Below are positions 8,717 to 16,638 of a stretch of DNA of 32,480 nt, piece by piece; the first letter of the stretch is position 1; each line of letters opens with the position of its first letter. The notes beneath the pieces were generated by a model. The model had not been told where the DNA came from and did no database searches. It saw nothing but the letters and a program-made list of their open reading frames with translations. The DNA is taken from NCBI GenBank assembly GCA_028280565.1, contig JANQLQ010000122.1, positions 1-32,480 of the forward strand, given 5' to 3'. Origin of the DNA: Fulvivirga sp. (GTDB taxonomy: Bacteria > Bacteroidota > Bacteroidia > Cytophagales > Cyclobacteriaceae). Made by a program: the position numbers and the translations under genes.

Positions 8717-8998
8717 ATGAAAGCGATTTGGAACGGAAAAGTACTTGCAGAGAGTGACAAAACTGTTATCGTGGAAGGCAATCACTATTTCCCAAAAGAA
8801 GCCATAAACACAGAGTATTTTGTTGAATCGGATACCCATTCCGTATGCCCATGGAAGGGTAAAGCTTCTTATTACACATTGAAAGTAGAAGGACAGGAAA
8901 ATGCTGACGCCGCGTGGTATTACCCTGAAACCAGTGACCTGGCCAAACAGATCAAAGATCACGTTGCCTTTTGGAAAGGGGTAGAGGTAGTAGAGTAG
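8717..8998 (+). CDS. DUF427 domain protein
   Basis: A small single-domain protein of 93 aa. The DUF427 hallmark is visible: an N-terminal MKAIWNGKVLAESDKT strand pair, then the central SVCPWKGKASYYTL block (43-56), then AWYYPETSDLAKQIKDHVAFW. Members are widespread small beta-rich proteins of unproven function, often fused to or near metabolic enzymes. Length and motif order are complete. It is the last gene before a 940-base gene-free stretch full of repeats. Confidence 0.9.
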   Translation: MKAIWNGKVLAESDKTVIVEGNHYFPKEAINTEYFVESDTHSVCPWKGKASYYTLKVEGQENADAAWYYPETSDLAKQIKDHVAFWKGVEVVE

Positions 8999-9122
8999 CC
9001 TACGTGTTGAATATGGAGAGCAGGTGTAGTTCTCTTGCGTACGACGTTGCTTGCCGGTAAAACGGGGAAACTTGTAAACAGGATAAGAGCACCCAGGCCT
9101 ATCCAAGATAATACATCTTACC

Positions 9123-9138
9123 CGTCATTGCGATGACG
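9123..9138. repeat. Small hairpin CGTCAT-TGCG-ATGACG
   Basis: A perfect 6-bp stem with a 4-base loop at the left edge of the repeat island. The CGTCATTGCGA string resembles REP-like elements found dispersed in many bacterial chromosomes. It lies 13 bases before a longer inverted repeat and may be part of one composite unit with it. Confidence 0.55.
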
Positions 9139-9151
9139 ACGATAGGAGGAA

Positions 9152-9218
9152 GAAGCCATCCCCTCCTAGAGGAACGCAAATAGGGTACATGCCGCGTGCC
9201 TCGAGGAGGGATGGCTTC
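9152..9218. repeat. Long inverted repeat (REP-like hairpin)
   Basis: Left arm 9152-9172 (GAAGCCATCCCCTCCTAGAGG) and right arm 9199-9218 (CCTCGAGGAGGGATGGCTTC) pair over about 20 bp with one mismatch and one bulge, around a 26-base loop. The next bases, CACTGCCATCCCT, repeat part of the left arm. It is downstream of the DUF427 gene but 150 bases away and has no T-run, so it is more likely an intergenic REP-type element than a simple terminator. Confidence 0.75.
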
Positions 9219-9243
9219 ACTGCCATCCCTACAAGCCCAGCCT

Positions 9244-9370
9244 TTTAAGCAGGATTTTGTAGTTCTAAGCTTGGTTTTCATTTTCTTTTGCACGCCCATG
9301 CCATAGGCATCCCTTCGGGGAAAGAAAATGAAACAAAAGAAAAGGGCGCCAGCAACTAAGCCCATTTTCC
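9244..9370. repeat. Dispersed hairpin repeat, family 2, copy 1
   Basis: It matches 32376-32480 at both ends: a TTTAAGC-GGATTTTGT-GTTCTAAG block on the left and an AAACAAAAGAAAAGGGCGCC block with AGCAAC-AAGCCCATTTTCC on the right. The middle holds a perfect 13-bp stem, TTTCATTTTCTTT (9276-9288) with AAAGAAAATGAAA (9321-9333). Its loop contains a second small hairpin, ATGCC-ATA-GGCAT (9298-9310), that the other copy lacks. On the minus strand the right end begins an ATG frame starting MGLVAGALFFCFIFF, similar to the frame in copy 2. Confidence 0.85.
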
Positions 9371-9591
9371 CCGCAAAACGCGCTATCCAGCCGCTATCGT
9401 CCGCTTACCCACAGGCCTCAAATGTGTCGCGCTGTTCCTAGAGGTCTCCCCTCCGTACGCCAATTGAATTTTCAAGGATGTCCTAAGGTGAAAACTGATC
9501 GTCACAGAGCGGTGGGCAGTGTTCATGGAGGGGCTATGAAGCCATATTCCTGCTAGTGAAACCATTCGTGTACCACCCCTTACTTTCTAGC
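9371..9591. other. Gene-free stretch inside the repeat island
   Basis: No convincing coding region. A minus-strand open frame at 9383-9565 reads into the start of the family-2 repeat region and has no recognisable domain. It may be part of a longer repeat unit whose other copy is cut off at the right end of the window. Confidence 0.4.
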
Positions 9592-9758
9592 ATCGTCATT
9601 CTTGCGGCCTTAGCATAGGGATGCGCGTGACAAGGAATCAGTGAAGTCGCGAAACGAAAGCCTAGCGCACTTACCAAAAGAACAGTTCACGTTCTACGAC
9701 AAAGCAGGTTCCGGCTCTCGCACAAGCCTGTACACTCACCATCGGCCAGGATGACGAT
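9592..9758. repeat. Dispersed repeat, family 1, copy B, with inverted ends
   Basis: The element is bounded by ATCGTCATTC..GGCC (9592-9609) and its near inverse GGCC.GGATGACGAT (9744-9758). The inner part, 9634-9758, aligns with 1-122 of this window at nearly equal length (125 against 122 bases). No coding frame is conserved. Just beyond its end, the bases 9756-9780 (GATC, T-run, TTGTTATCCC) also appear in slightly changed form at 19977-20000. Confidence 0.8.
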
Positions 9759-9940
9759 CGTTTTTTATTCTTGTTATCCCAACCAGGTGGTAAGCATGGC
9801 ATTTAGAAAGATACAGGCCGCGATTAACATTCATAATCCAAGCCACTAGGGAACGGATAATTTGTCATGTCTCTTGTCCTACTTGGCACGGCATTTCTCG
9901 TTTGCCCTGCCAGCAATATGGGTGACCAGCTAAAAGCGTA

Positions 9941-10291
9941 TTATCGGGGAGCTTTTCTCCGGGTACGGCCCAAATATTTGAAGGCATCTACCAACATGTA
10001 TGTGCCAATAACCCCGGTTACACCGCCTGTTACCAGTAGCACTTGTCCTAAGTCATCGTTTTCACGGCCTAGCATAAGCCCGCCGGCGATAGTAATGGTG
10101 TAGCCTAGCGTGGCAATAAAAATACCTCTTTGGAATTTACTTTTTGAGGTTTCCAAATTAAGGTGAATACTCTCTACGTCTGCTTTAATGGAAAGGATCT
10201 CTCTTTTAAGAGAGTCGATATTCCCAGCTTGGCTCAACGCCGTGCTGGCAAGCGTTAACAAAATCATAAATGTGAGGCACAGTGTTTTCAT
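9941..10291 (-). CDS. Small membrane protein with signal peptide, unknown function
   Basis: A 116 aa protein not recognised as a named family. The N-terminus MKTLCLTFMILLTLASTALS followed by Q reads as a cleavable signal peptide of about 20 residues. Residues 25-50 form a charged heptad-like segment that may be a short coiled coil. Two hydrophobic, glycine-rich segments follow (about 57-75 and 82-101), ending in a basic tail, RTRRK. This suggests an envelope protein with a periplasmic N-terminal helix and a two-helix hairpin. It stands alone between two repeat clusters. Length and composition are plausible for a real gene; function is not assignable. Confidence 0.65.
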   Translation of the reverse strand: MKTLCLTFMILLTLASTALSQAGNIDSLKREILSIKADVESIHLNLETSKSKFQRGIFIATLGYTITIAGGLMLGRENDDLGQVLLVTGGVTGVIGTYMLVDAFKYLGRTRRKAPR

Positions 10292-10377
10292 GCGGATTGG
10301 CTTATGGTACTAATATGCTTAAATCTGCGGCTTCATCCAACGATTTTTGGAGGATGTATAAATTTTGAATCATGTTA

Positions 10378-10556
10378 AACCCGGATCATGCATTAAGATC
10401 CTATTCCAAGCCCAAACTGCTTCAATATCAAGCATTTCTGGACATTTTGGTACTCACCGTGATAATAGACCACGCTTCCGTGCCAAAATAACCCGAAATA
10501 CTTGATCTTATTGCATTTTGAACTTTCATAACGAATCCTAATGCATGATCCGGGTT
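10378..10556. mobile_element. MITE-like palindromic element, 179 bp
   Basis: The ends are perfect 18-bp inverted repeats: AACCCGGATCATGCATTA (10378-10395) and its complement (10539-10556), with near matches continuing inward. The inner part is also near-palindromic: 10421-10460 pairs imperfectly with 10471-10510 (shared ATCAAG-ATTTC and ATTTTGG blocks), centred near 10465. The whole element could therefore fold into one long hairpin. It is too short to hold a transposase; a 33-codon minus-strand frame inside has no recognisable domain. The best reading is a non-autonomous mobile element or an internally deleted IS. No clear target-site duplication was identified. Confidence 0.7.
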
Positions 10557-10741
10557 AAATAGCTGCCTAAGAGGGCAATAATTTGGTGTTGTACGGAATT
10601 TTCATTAGCGTGATGCCATGACCAAGGTGTGCCTGGAAGGTAGCTTTCATAACGATGAATGACATTGCTAAAATTACTTTGGGAGAGTAACCGCCACTTT
10701 CTCAAACTTTAAACCTCCTACGGGGTATTGATTAACCCAAA

Positions 10742-11641
10742 TCAATACCCAGCCTTAATTGCCTGTAAAACTTGGCTGTGGTCGAGGAAAAAATAGATGA
10801 AAAAAACGTTCAAGCAAAACGAAGAAATGAAATTGAGCCGCATGGCGTGGCTGTAATCAGCCCGCGAAGGGTCTTTCCTAGCCCTAAAATACCAGGTCCC
10901 GAAAAAAAAGACTACCGGTGACATACTTGCAAAAAAACCAAGGGCATACTTGACCTGGAAAAAATGAACGAAGTACCAGGCGAACAGTAACGTAGCCAAG
11001 GTGAAAAAAACAGCTGTAAAATGGAAGGTACCTAAAATCCCCAGCTTTAAGCTTAAAGTATTATCACCTCGCTCGGCATCTTCTTCATGCTGGTATACTT
11101 GTGTCATAGGGTAAGACCCCCAGAGGATGGCCGAGCTCAGCAGGGCAGGGAAGAGCAGTGATGTTTTTTGCAACTGGGCCAAGCCATAGTCATTTAGTCC
11201 TACATAACACATTAAAAACGTAAAGAAGCCTTGGAATAAACCTGCTATGAACCAGCTCGCCCAGGCGAATTTTTTTATACGTATGGAAGGATGGCTATAA
11301 GCCTTAGATACCAGCCCATACAAGAAAAGCATCAGTGCAAACTCCCAATTGACCACAAGCCCGAGCAGGATGGCCACCAGGTCAAAAAACAGGGCTGTAA
11401 AATAAAGACCCCGTGTCACCTTCGGGGGGGTCTTAAGGCCCCCTATGCTTTTTTCATCTTTATCAAAATAACTGTTGTAGCCATTACTGGCCGGATATAA
11501 AAAAATATGCACCGCCAGAAAAACAATTATGATCCTAGCCTCATTAATATTTGGGGAAACGGCGAGTGCAAACAGGAACACGGGTAGGAGGAAAAAAGAA
11601 AACGGGATGCGCAAGTGCAGCCATGTGGATTTTTTTAACAT
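10742..11641 (-). CDS. UbiA-family prenyltransferase
   Basis: A polytopic membrane prenyltransferase (299 aa) that should attach an isoprenoid chain to an aromatic or similar acceptor. The two Asp-rich motifs of the family are visible in variant form: NGYNSYFDKDEKSIGG (53-68) and HEEDAERGDNT (185-195; D188, D193), which bind Mg-pyrophosphate. A conserved YSHPSIRIKK stretch (115-124) lies between them. About eight or nine TM helices follow. It is divergent from, and only 52 bases from, a type III polyketide synthase, so the acceptor is likely the polyketide made next door (inference). Roles in menaquinone or heme synthesis are less likely given the motifs and neighbours. Confidence 0.85.
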   Translation of the reverse strand: MLKKSTWLHLRIPFSFFLLPVFLFALAVSPNINEARIIIVFLAVHIFLYPASNGYNSYFDKDEKSIGGLKTPPKVTRGLYFTALFFDLVAILLGLVVNWEFALMLFLYGLVSKAYSHPSIRIKKFAWASWFIAGLFQGFFTFLMCYVGLNDYGLAQLQKTSLLFPALLSSAILWGSYPMTQVYQHEEDAERGDNTLSLKLGILGTFHFTAVFFTLATLLFAWYFVHFFQVKYALGFFASMSPVVFFFGTWYFRARKDPSRADYSHAMRLNFISSFCLNVFFIYFFLDHSQVLQAIKAGY

Positions 11642-11693
11642 AAAGTTCTTCCCTTTACGACCAAGATATTAATTTTTAACTATAATTGATTTA

Positions 11694-12785
11694 ATGAGCG
11701 CATACATAACTCACATGGGTACGGCCAATCCTCCGCATAGGATAAGCCAAAACGACGTACACTCATTTATGGTAAAGGCGCATCAGTTAAATGATAACGA
11801 AGCTAATGATCTAAAAGTGCTTTACAGGGCTTCCGGGATCAGTCATCGATATTCCGTATTAGGGGACTACAGCAAAAAAGATGATTTCGAGTTTTATGCC
11901 AATTCTGATGACCTGGAACCCTTCCCGGGTACAAAAAAACGTGCAGACCTGTATGCCGTCCATGCGGGCGACCTCTCTATAGCCGCCATACACAACTGTT
12001 TACCCAAGGGGTTTGATTTTAGCGAGATCACTCATCTTATTACCGTGAGCTGTACAGGGCTTTATGCTCCCGGGTTGGATATTGACCTTGTCATGCGGCT
12101 GGGCTTGGAGAGGTCCGTTGAGCGGATCGGCATAAACTTTATGGGATGTTATGCGGCTTTTAACGCTATAAAAACAGCCCGGGCCATTTGTGGCCATGAT
12201 GCCACGGCAAAAGTATTAGTGGTTTGTATAGAATTATGCAGTATTCATTTCCAAAAACAGAAGACGGATGATAATTTACTTTCCAACGCGCTATTTGGGG
12301 ATGGGGCGGCGGCATTGCTCATACAATCAGAACCTAGTAGCGAGGTCGCTTTTAAGATCAATAACATGCTTTGTGACCTATTGCCGAACGGTGCAGAAGA
12401 TATGGCCTGGAAAATCGGGGATTTTGGATTTGAGATGAAGCTCTCATCTTATGTGCCGGATATTATTGAAACGGGAATACACCAGCTGTTAGACCGGTTG
12501 AAAGCCCACGAAGGCGGTATTCGTTATGATCATTACGCCATTCATCCCGGGGGTAAGAAAATACTTTCGGTCATAGAAAAAGAGCTGGGGATCACAAAAG
12601 AGCACAATAGACATGCACACGAAGTCTTAAGGCAATTCGGCAATATGTCTTCACCAACTATTATTTTTGTTTTACAATCATTACACCAAGCTTTAGGAGC
12701 TGCCAAAGAGGGAGAAAAGATATTGGCATTAGCTTTTGGCCCCGGCCTTACGCTTGAAAGCATGACGATGGAAGTAGTAACATAA
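11694..12785 (+). CDS. Type III polyketide synthase (chalcone synthase-like)
   Basis: A homodimeric ketosynthase (363 aa) that extends an acyl-CoA starter with malonyl-CoA and cyclises the product to a pyrone, resorcinol or phloroglucinol type ring. The catalytic triad is intact: C152 in INFMGCYAAFNA, H284 in YAIHPGGKKIL, N317 in GNMSSPT. FGDGAAALLI (201-210) and the C-terminal FGPGLTLE loop are also family hallmarks. Starter and ring type cannot be read reliably. The stop overlaps the methyltransferase start by one base (TAATG), so the two are translationally linked, and the UbiA gene is divergent at 52 bases. The ATG gives an N-terminus of normal length. Confidence 0.93.
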   Translation: MSAYITHMGTANPPHRISQNDVHSFMVKAHQLNDNEANDLKVLYRASGISHRYSVLGDYSKKDDFEFYANSDDLEPFPGTKKRADLYAVHAGDLSIAAIHNCLPKGFDFSEITHLITVSCTGLYAPGLDIDLVMRLGLERSVERIGINFMGCYAAFNAIKTARAICGHDATAKVLVVCIELCSIHFQKQKTDDNLLSNALFGDGAAALLIQSEPSSEVAFKINNMLCDLLPNGAEDMAWKIGDFGFEMKLSSYVPDIIETGIHQLLDRLKAHEGGIRYDHYAIHPGGKKILSVIEKELGITKEHNRHAHEVLRQFGNMSSPTIIFVLQSLHQALGAAKEGEKILALAFGPGLTLESMTMEVVT

Positions 12786-13495
12786 TGTCAAAGTTCAGCA
12801 GAAGATCTACAGAAGAAGAGCTTATGGATGACCTGGACAGCTCCGGTGAGGTGATCTATCAAACCTTAAGAGAGCTAGAGATCATTAACAAGCTTTTGGG
12901 TGGCAACCAGGTGACCATTAACGGCCTCACACGCCTGCTTCAATCGTTGGATACCAAGCCGGCCCGTTTAAAAATTGTGGATTTGGGATGCGGCGGCGGA
13001 GATATGCTGGTGCGCATTGCCAAATGGGGCGAAAAGAATAAGGTTGCGTTGGAACTTGTGGGCGTAGATGCTAACCCCCATATCGTTGCATATGCCCGGG
13101 AAAATACCCGCAAATACCCGGGGATCACCTACCAAGCGATCAATATCTTTAGCGATGAATTCAAACAAACGGAATATGATATTGTAGTCTCTACCTTGTT
13201 TACACATCATTTTTGTAATGATGACCTCGTCGAGCTTTTCAGGCATTGTCGTGCGCAAGCCCGGTTAGGGATGGTGATCAATGATATTCATCGTCATTGG
13301 TTTGCTTATTATTCCATTAAATGGCTCACCCGGCTATTTTCAAAATCAGAAATGGTCAAAAATGACGCTGCCGTATCAGTGCTAAGGTCCTTCAAAAGGG
13401 CTGAGCTGGAGGAGATCATTGGACGCTCCGGGTACCAAGATTTTACACTCAAGTGGCAGTGGGCGTTTCGTTGGCAGTTGGTGGCCAAGCATTAA
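12785..13495 (+). CDS. Class I SAM-dependent methyltransferase
   Basis: A soluble Rossmann-fold methyltransferase (236 aa). Motif I is IVDLGCGGGD (64-73), followed by the acidic ribose-binding strand VGVDANP and a motif resembling post-I/II, YDIVVSTLFTHHF. The helical N-terminal part (1-60) with EEELMDDLDSSG is probably a substrate lid. It starts in the stop codon of the type III polyketide synthase, so it most likely methylates the polyketide ring or a hydroxyl on it (inference). The stop overlaps the stop of the convergent histidine kinase by 4 bases. Confidence 0.88.
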   Translation: MSKFSRRSTEEELMDDLDSSGEVIYQTLRELEIINKLLGGNQVTINGLTRLLQSLDTKPARLKIVDLGCGGGDMLVRIAKWGEKNKVALELVGVDANPHIVAYARENTRKYPGITYQAINIFSDEFKQTEYDIVVSTLFTHHFCNDDLVELFRHCRAQARLGMVINDIHRHWFAYYSIKWLTRLFSKSEMVKNDAAVSVLRSFKRAELEEIIGRSGYQDFTLKWQWAFRWQLVAKH

Positions 13496-15597
13496 ACGGC
13501 CCTTGACCTAGGCGAATAATCAATGTCGTTAGGCTGGATCAGCATGCTTTCATGTAGCTGGATATAGAAGATAGATCCCTGTCCCAGCTCAGACTCTACG
13601 ATTATCTCGCAGTTCCACGACTCTACGATCTTTTTTACTATGGCCAGCCCCATCCCGGTATGCCCCTCATCCTGGGAATTGCTAAGCGCCTGGAACATCT
13701 CAAATATTTTATCGTAATGCTTTTCCTCGATACCTTCACCGTTGTCTTTTACATACAGGTGCCAAGCGTAGTTGCGGCGGGTAAACCCTACTTCTATTTT
13801 AACAAAGGGCTTTTCATTATGACGGCAGCCGTTATCGATAAGGTTGAACATCACTTGGTTAAACTGGTGACGATCTACATTCAAATTAAAAATAGGCTCA
13901 TTCACCTGTACATAACAGGTTTTATTTAATATCATGGAGCCCTGGATCCGCTCTATCGTTTTTTTGACATCCAGGTCCACCGGCTTTACATAGTCACTGT
14001 CTATTTTAAAATAAGCCACCACACCGTTCAGTACATATTCCATTTTATGCACCCTTGACTTGAGTAGTTCGAAAAGTTCCGTGCCCTTTGGGTCAAGCTG
14101 CTTGGCATAGTCATTTTTAAGCCATTCAGAAATATTGGATATACCCCGCAGTGGCCCCTTGAGGTCGTGGGAAGAAACGTAAGCAAACTTTTTGAATTCG
14201 CTCATATGATTGGCGATCTGCTGATTTTTCTGTGTTATAGCTTCATTTTGAAGTTCTATTTTTCTCATCCGGGCTATATCCTTGACATATTGCCGGTACG
14301 CAAAAACGATAAAAAGACCTAAGAGCCCTATGATCACTGCCATGAGATAAACACTCCTTTTTCGAAATAAAAGCTCTAATTGATCAAATTCTTGTTTCTT
14401 ATGAAGTAAGTTTTTTTCTAGCTCAATGTAGGCTTCCATATCCCCAAGCTGCTGGTCGAAAATGGACGATAATTGCTGGCGTTTTGTTTCTGCTAATCTC
14501 TTTTCGTACTCGTAAGCCGTCTTGTAGTCTCCTGTGCTTTGATAAACTTCTGCCACCTCCCTGCTGGCTTGATAGTAAGTTTCCAGGTTAGTGGTCTCTT
14601 CGGCCATCTCTATGGATTGAAGGGCATAGTGTAAAGCGGCTTCTAGTTGGCCCCTTTTGCGCTCAACAATGCTGAGCTGGCGATAGATCATGGACATATG
14701 CCGCTTGTTGTCCATACTTTTCATGGTGCCTAGTGCCTGTATAAAATATACCCTGGCACTGTCGTAAAGCTTTTTCCTTCTAAAGGTTTTACCCAGCTTT
14801 CTCTCGGTGTTTGCTATCCCTTTGCGATAACCTGTTTTTTTAAACATCACTAATGCCGAGTCAAAATAGATGTGAGCTCGGTCATGGATGTCTAAGGATT
14901 CATAGATGTTACCCATCCTAGAATACAGGTATCCTAAATCTCTACCACTTTCGTTGGTCTTGGCAATGGCTATGGATTTTTCAAGATAATCCAGGGCCCA
15001 GGAGTAGTTCTTTTGGAGAAGGTAGATCTCCGCTAATGCGTAATTTTCATGCTCTAACAAGTAGTCTTTCCCTAAAGTCAACAGAATATCCCTTGCCTTG
15101 AGATAATAACTATACCCGAGGTCTACATTATCATTGAACTTCAAAATATCACCCAAACGCATAAAAGCTTTGATCCTTACCAAGGGAAAAGCACTAATAT
15201 CTGCTTCCAATAACACTTTTTGGAACACGGTGATAGCACTGTCATAGGCGCCTATATCGCTAAGGACATCCGCTAAATCGCACATGGCCTCAAATTTGGC
15301 AGCGGTATGCCCAGTTGAATCCGCTAAGAGAATGCCCCTGCGATAGAAGCGCTGGGCCTTTTCAAATTGAAAGTCATCACAGTAAAGATCAGCGATGAGG
15401 TTCAATACCTTAAGATTCGAGGATACGTCATTTTTTTCTACCTGCAGGTTCCGTGCTTTCGATAAAGCTGCTGCGGGATCTGAGTAGCTTAATGATTTTA
15501 TTGCCTTGACCTGGCTTTCGATATCCTTATGTTCACGCTCTGCCCCTTGTAATACGCCAAAGAACAAGAGTACTCCTACTATACTATTCAAGCCCAT
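13492..15597 (-). CDS. TPR-containing sensor histidine kinase
   Basis: A membrane sensor kinase of 701 aa. A hydrophobic N-terminus (about 5-18) is a signal peptide or anchor, then about seven or more TPR-like helical pairs (about 40-375) form a periplasmic sensor, followed by a coiled segment (380-412), one TM helix (about 417-434) and the cytoplasmic kinase. The phosphoacceptor is H477 in VSSHDLKGPLR. The ATPase has N589 in FNLIDNGCRHN, DNGEGI (618-623) and GHTGMGL (645-651), so it should be active. No response regulator lies nearby. It is a common Bacteroidota design; the signal is unknown. It converges on the methyltransferase with overlapping stops. Confidence 0.9.
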   Translation of the reverse strand: MGLNSIVGVLLFFGVLQGAEREHKDIESQVKAIKSLSYSDPAAALSKARNLQVEKNDVSSNLKVLNLIADLYCDDFQFEKAQRFYRRGILLADSTGHTAAKFEAMCDLADVLSDIGAYDSAITVFQKVLLEADISAFPLVRIKAFMRLGDILKFNDNVDLGYSYYLKARDILLTLGKDYLLEHENYALAEIYLLQKNYSWALDYLEKSIAIAKTNESGRDLGYLYSRMGNIYESLDIHDRAHIYFDSALVMFKKTGYRKGIANTERKLGKTFRRKKLYDSARVYFIQALGTMKSMDNKRHMSMIYRQLSIVERKRGQLEAALHYALQSIEMAEETTNLETYYQASREVAEVYQSTGDYKTAYEYEKRLAETKRQQLSSIFDQQLGDMEAYIELEKNLLHKKQEFDQLELLFRKRSVYLMAVIIGLLGLFIVFAYRQYVKDIARMRKIELQNEAITQKNQQIANHMSEFKKFAYVSSHDLKGPLRGISNISEWLKNDYAKQLDPKGTELFELLKSRVHKMEYVLNGVVAYFKIDSDYVKPVDLDVKKTIERIQGSMILNKTCYVQVNEPIFNLNVDRHQFNQVMFNLIDNGCRHNEKPFVKIEVGFTRRNYAWHLYVKDNGEGIEEKHYDKIFEMFQALSNSQDEGHTGMGLAIVKKIVESWNCEIIVESELGQGSIFYIQLHESMLIQPNDIDYSPRSRAV

Positions 15598-15615
15598 ACT
15601 AACACAATGAGCTTA

Positions 15616-15646
15616 CAAAGCTACTCTTCACAATAACGCGGCTCAA
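15616..15646 (-). promoter_or_regulatory. Bacteroidota-type promoter for the histidine kinase
   Basis: On the minus strand, TTG (15644-15646) is followed after 20 bases by TAGCTTTG (15616-15623), a full -7 match. The -7 box is 18 bases before the ATG at 15597, which predicts a very short leader. Support is from consensus and spacing only. Confidence 0.45.
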
Positions 15647-15780
15647 TAGGGCATTTCGGGTATTTTGTTCTCGGCGAAATTGCCTAGCGCTAAGCGTTTG
15701 CTTTCAACGTAGAAGGGACTACACTTTTTAACCTATACATTTAAGTTAAGGTTAATGCCCAGCCCTAAAGCGAAAGGGAA

Positions 15781-15819
15781 ACCGCCACGCAGGGGATTAC
15801 CCCTCCAGCTGTGAGCGGT
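15781..15819. other. Nested hairpin between nitroreductase and kinase genes
   Basis: ACCGC (15781-15785) pairs with GCGGT (15815-15819), enclosing AGGGG-ATTA-CCCCT (15791-15804). It lies 55-93 bases past the nitroreductase stop, on the same transcript direction (minus), so it could serve as its terminator or as the kinase leader. No T-run is present. The rest of 15598-15873 shows nothing else recognisable apart from the kinase promoter. Confidence 0.35.
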
Positions 15820-15873
15820 GTGCTAAACTTAGCGGCACTACTACGTTATTGGCCTGGAACATTATCTACATGC

Positions 15874-16464
15874 TTACGGATTTTGGGTAACCCACTCAAC
15901 TTTATCCGAGATAGGTTTCCTTTTGCCGTTAGGCCATCGGTCATTCTTAGGTTGGCCTATATAAAGAAACCCTAGCAACTGGTCTTCGGCTCCCAACCCA
16001 AAAAAGGATTTGGCCTCTTCGTAGAATGTGACGCCACCGGTGCTCCAGTAACACCCTACTTTGTGGGCAGAAGCAGTGAGCCACATATTTTGCACCGCAC
16101 AGGCTACCGCGCAGACTTCTTCTACTGCCGGGACAACATCATTGCGCCTCAGACCGATAGCGATAACATGTGAGCATTCCAGTGGCTTATGCTTAAATTT
16201 CATGTATTTCTCTTCGTTGAAATTACCTTCTTTCTCTGCTACCTGCTGGTAAAGTTCTGCTTGAAAATTGCCCAGTTGTTGCAACCCGTCATCTTTAAAG
16301 ACTACAAACCGCCAGGGCTCTGTGAGCTTGTGCGTGGGCGCCCAATTGGCATTTTCTATCATCTTCTCTACGATGGCGTCATCTACTGCTTCGCCTGAGA
16401 ACATATTGGTGTAAATGGATCGTCGCTGCTGGATAACCTGGTCGACGGCTTCTGTGATGGACAT
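15874..16464 (-). CDS. Nitroreductase-family FMN oxidoreductase
   Basis: A cytoplasmic flavoenzyme (196 aa) of the nitroreductase superfamily, usually a homodimer reducing nitro, quinone or enone compounds with NAD(P)H. The FMN-phosphate motif RRSIY (14-18) and the NWAPTHKLTEPWRF segment are typical, as is the C-terminal GFLYIGQPKND with the family's final strand. It resembles the YdjA-like short subgroup (inference). The start is the first Met and gives the usual spacing to RRSIY. Upstream, a lone TAGTTTTG (16495-16502, minus strand) could be a -7 box, but no -33 box is seen. Confidence 0.87.
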   Translation of the reverse strand: MSITEAVDQVIQQRRSIYTNMFSGEAVDDAIVEKMIENANWAPTHKLTEPWRFVVFKDDGLQQLGNFQAELYQQVAEKEGNFNEEKYMKFKHKPLECSHVIAIGLRRNDVVPAVEEVCAVACAVQNMWLTASAHKVGCYWSTGGVTFYEEAKSFFGLGAEDQLLGFLYIGQPKNDRWPNGKRKPISDKVEWVTQNP

Positions 16465-16638
16465 AAATTACCGGGATTAATAAAATTCTTAAGACAAAAC
16501 TAAGCGAAATGAGATGAATACTATAGCCCCGGGTAAGTTCTCCGTGGATCGCCGGTAAAGAGAGGCTTATTTTGGTGAATAGAACTTAAATTGGTAATAT
16601 CCTACCCGGATTACCAGTTCAGCATCAAACCCAGTAAT

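Noticed and set aside
9099-9365. 88-residue minus-strand open frame across the repeat island
   Set aside because: It is made of the inverted repeat and the family-2 repeat read through; the part outside the first 15 residues is not shared with the other copy.
13492-15597. Possible two-component pair with a response regulator
   Set aside because: No receiver-domain protein is encoded anywhere in the window.
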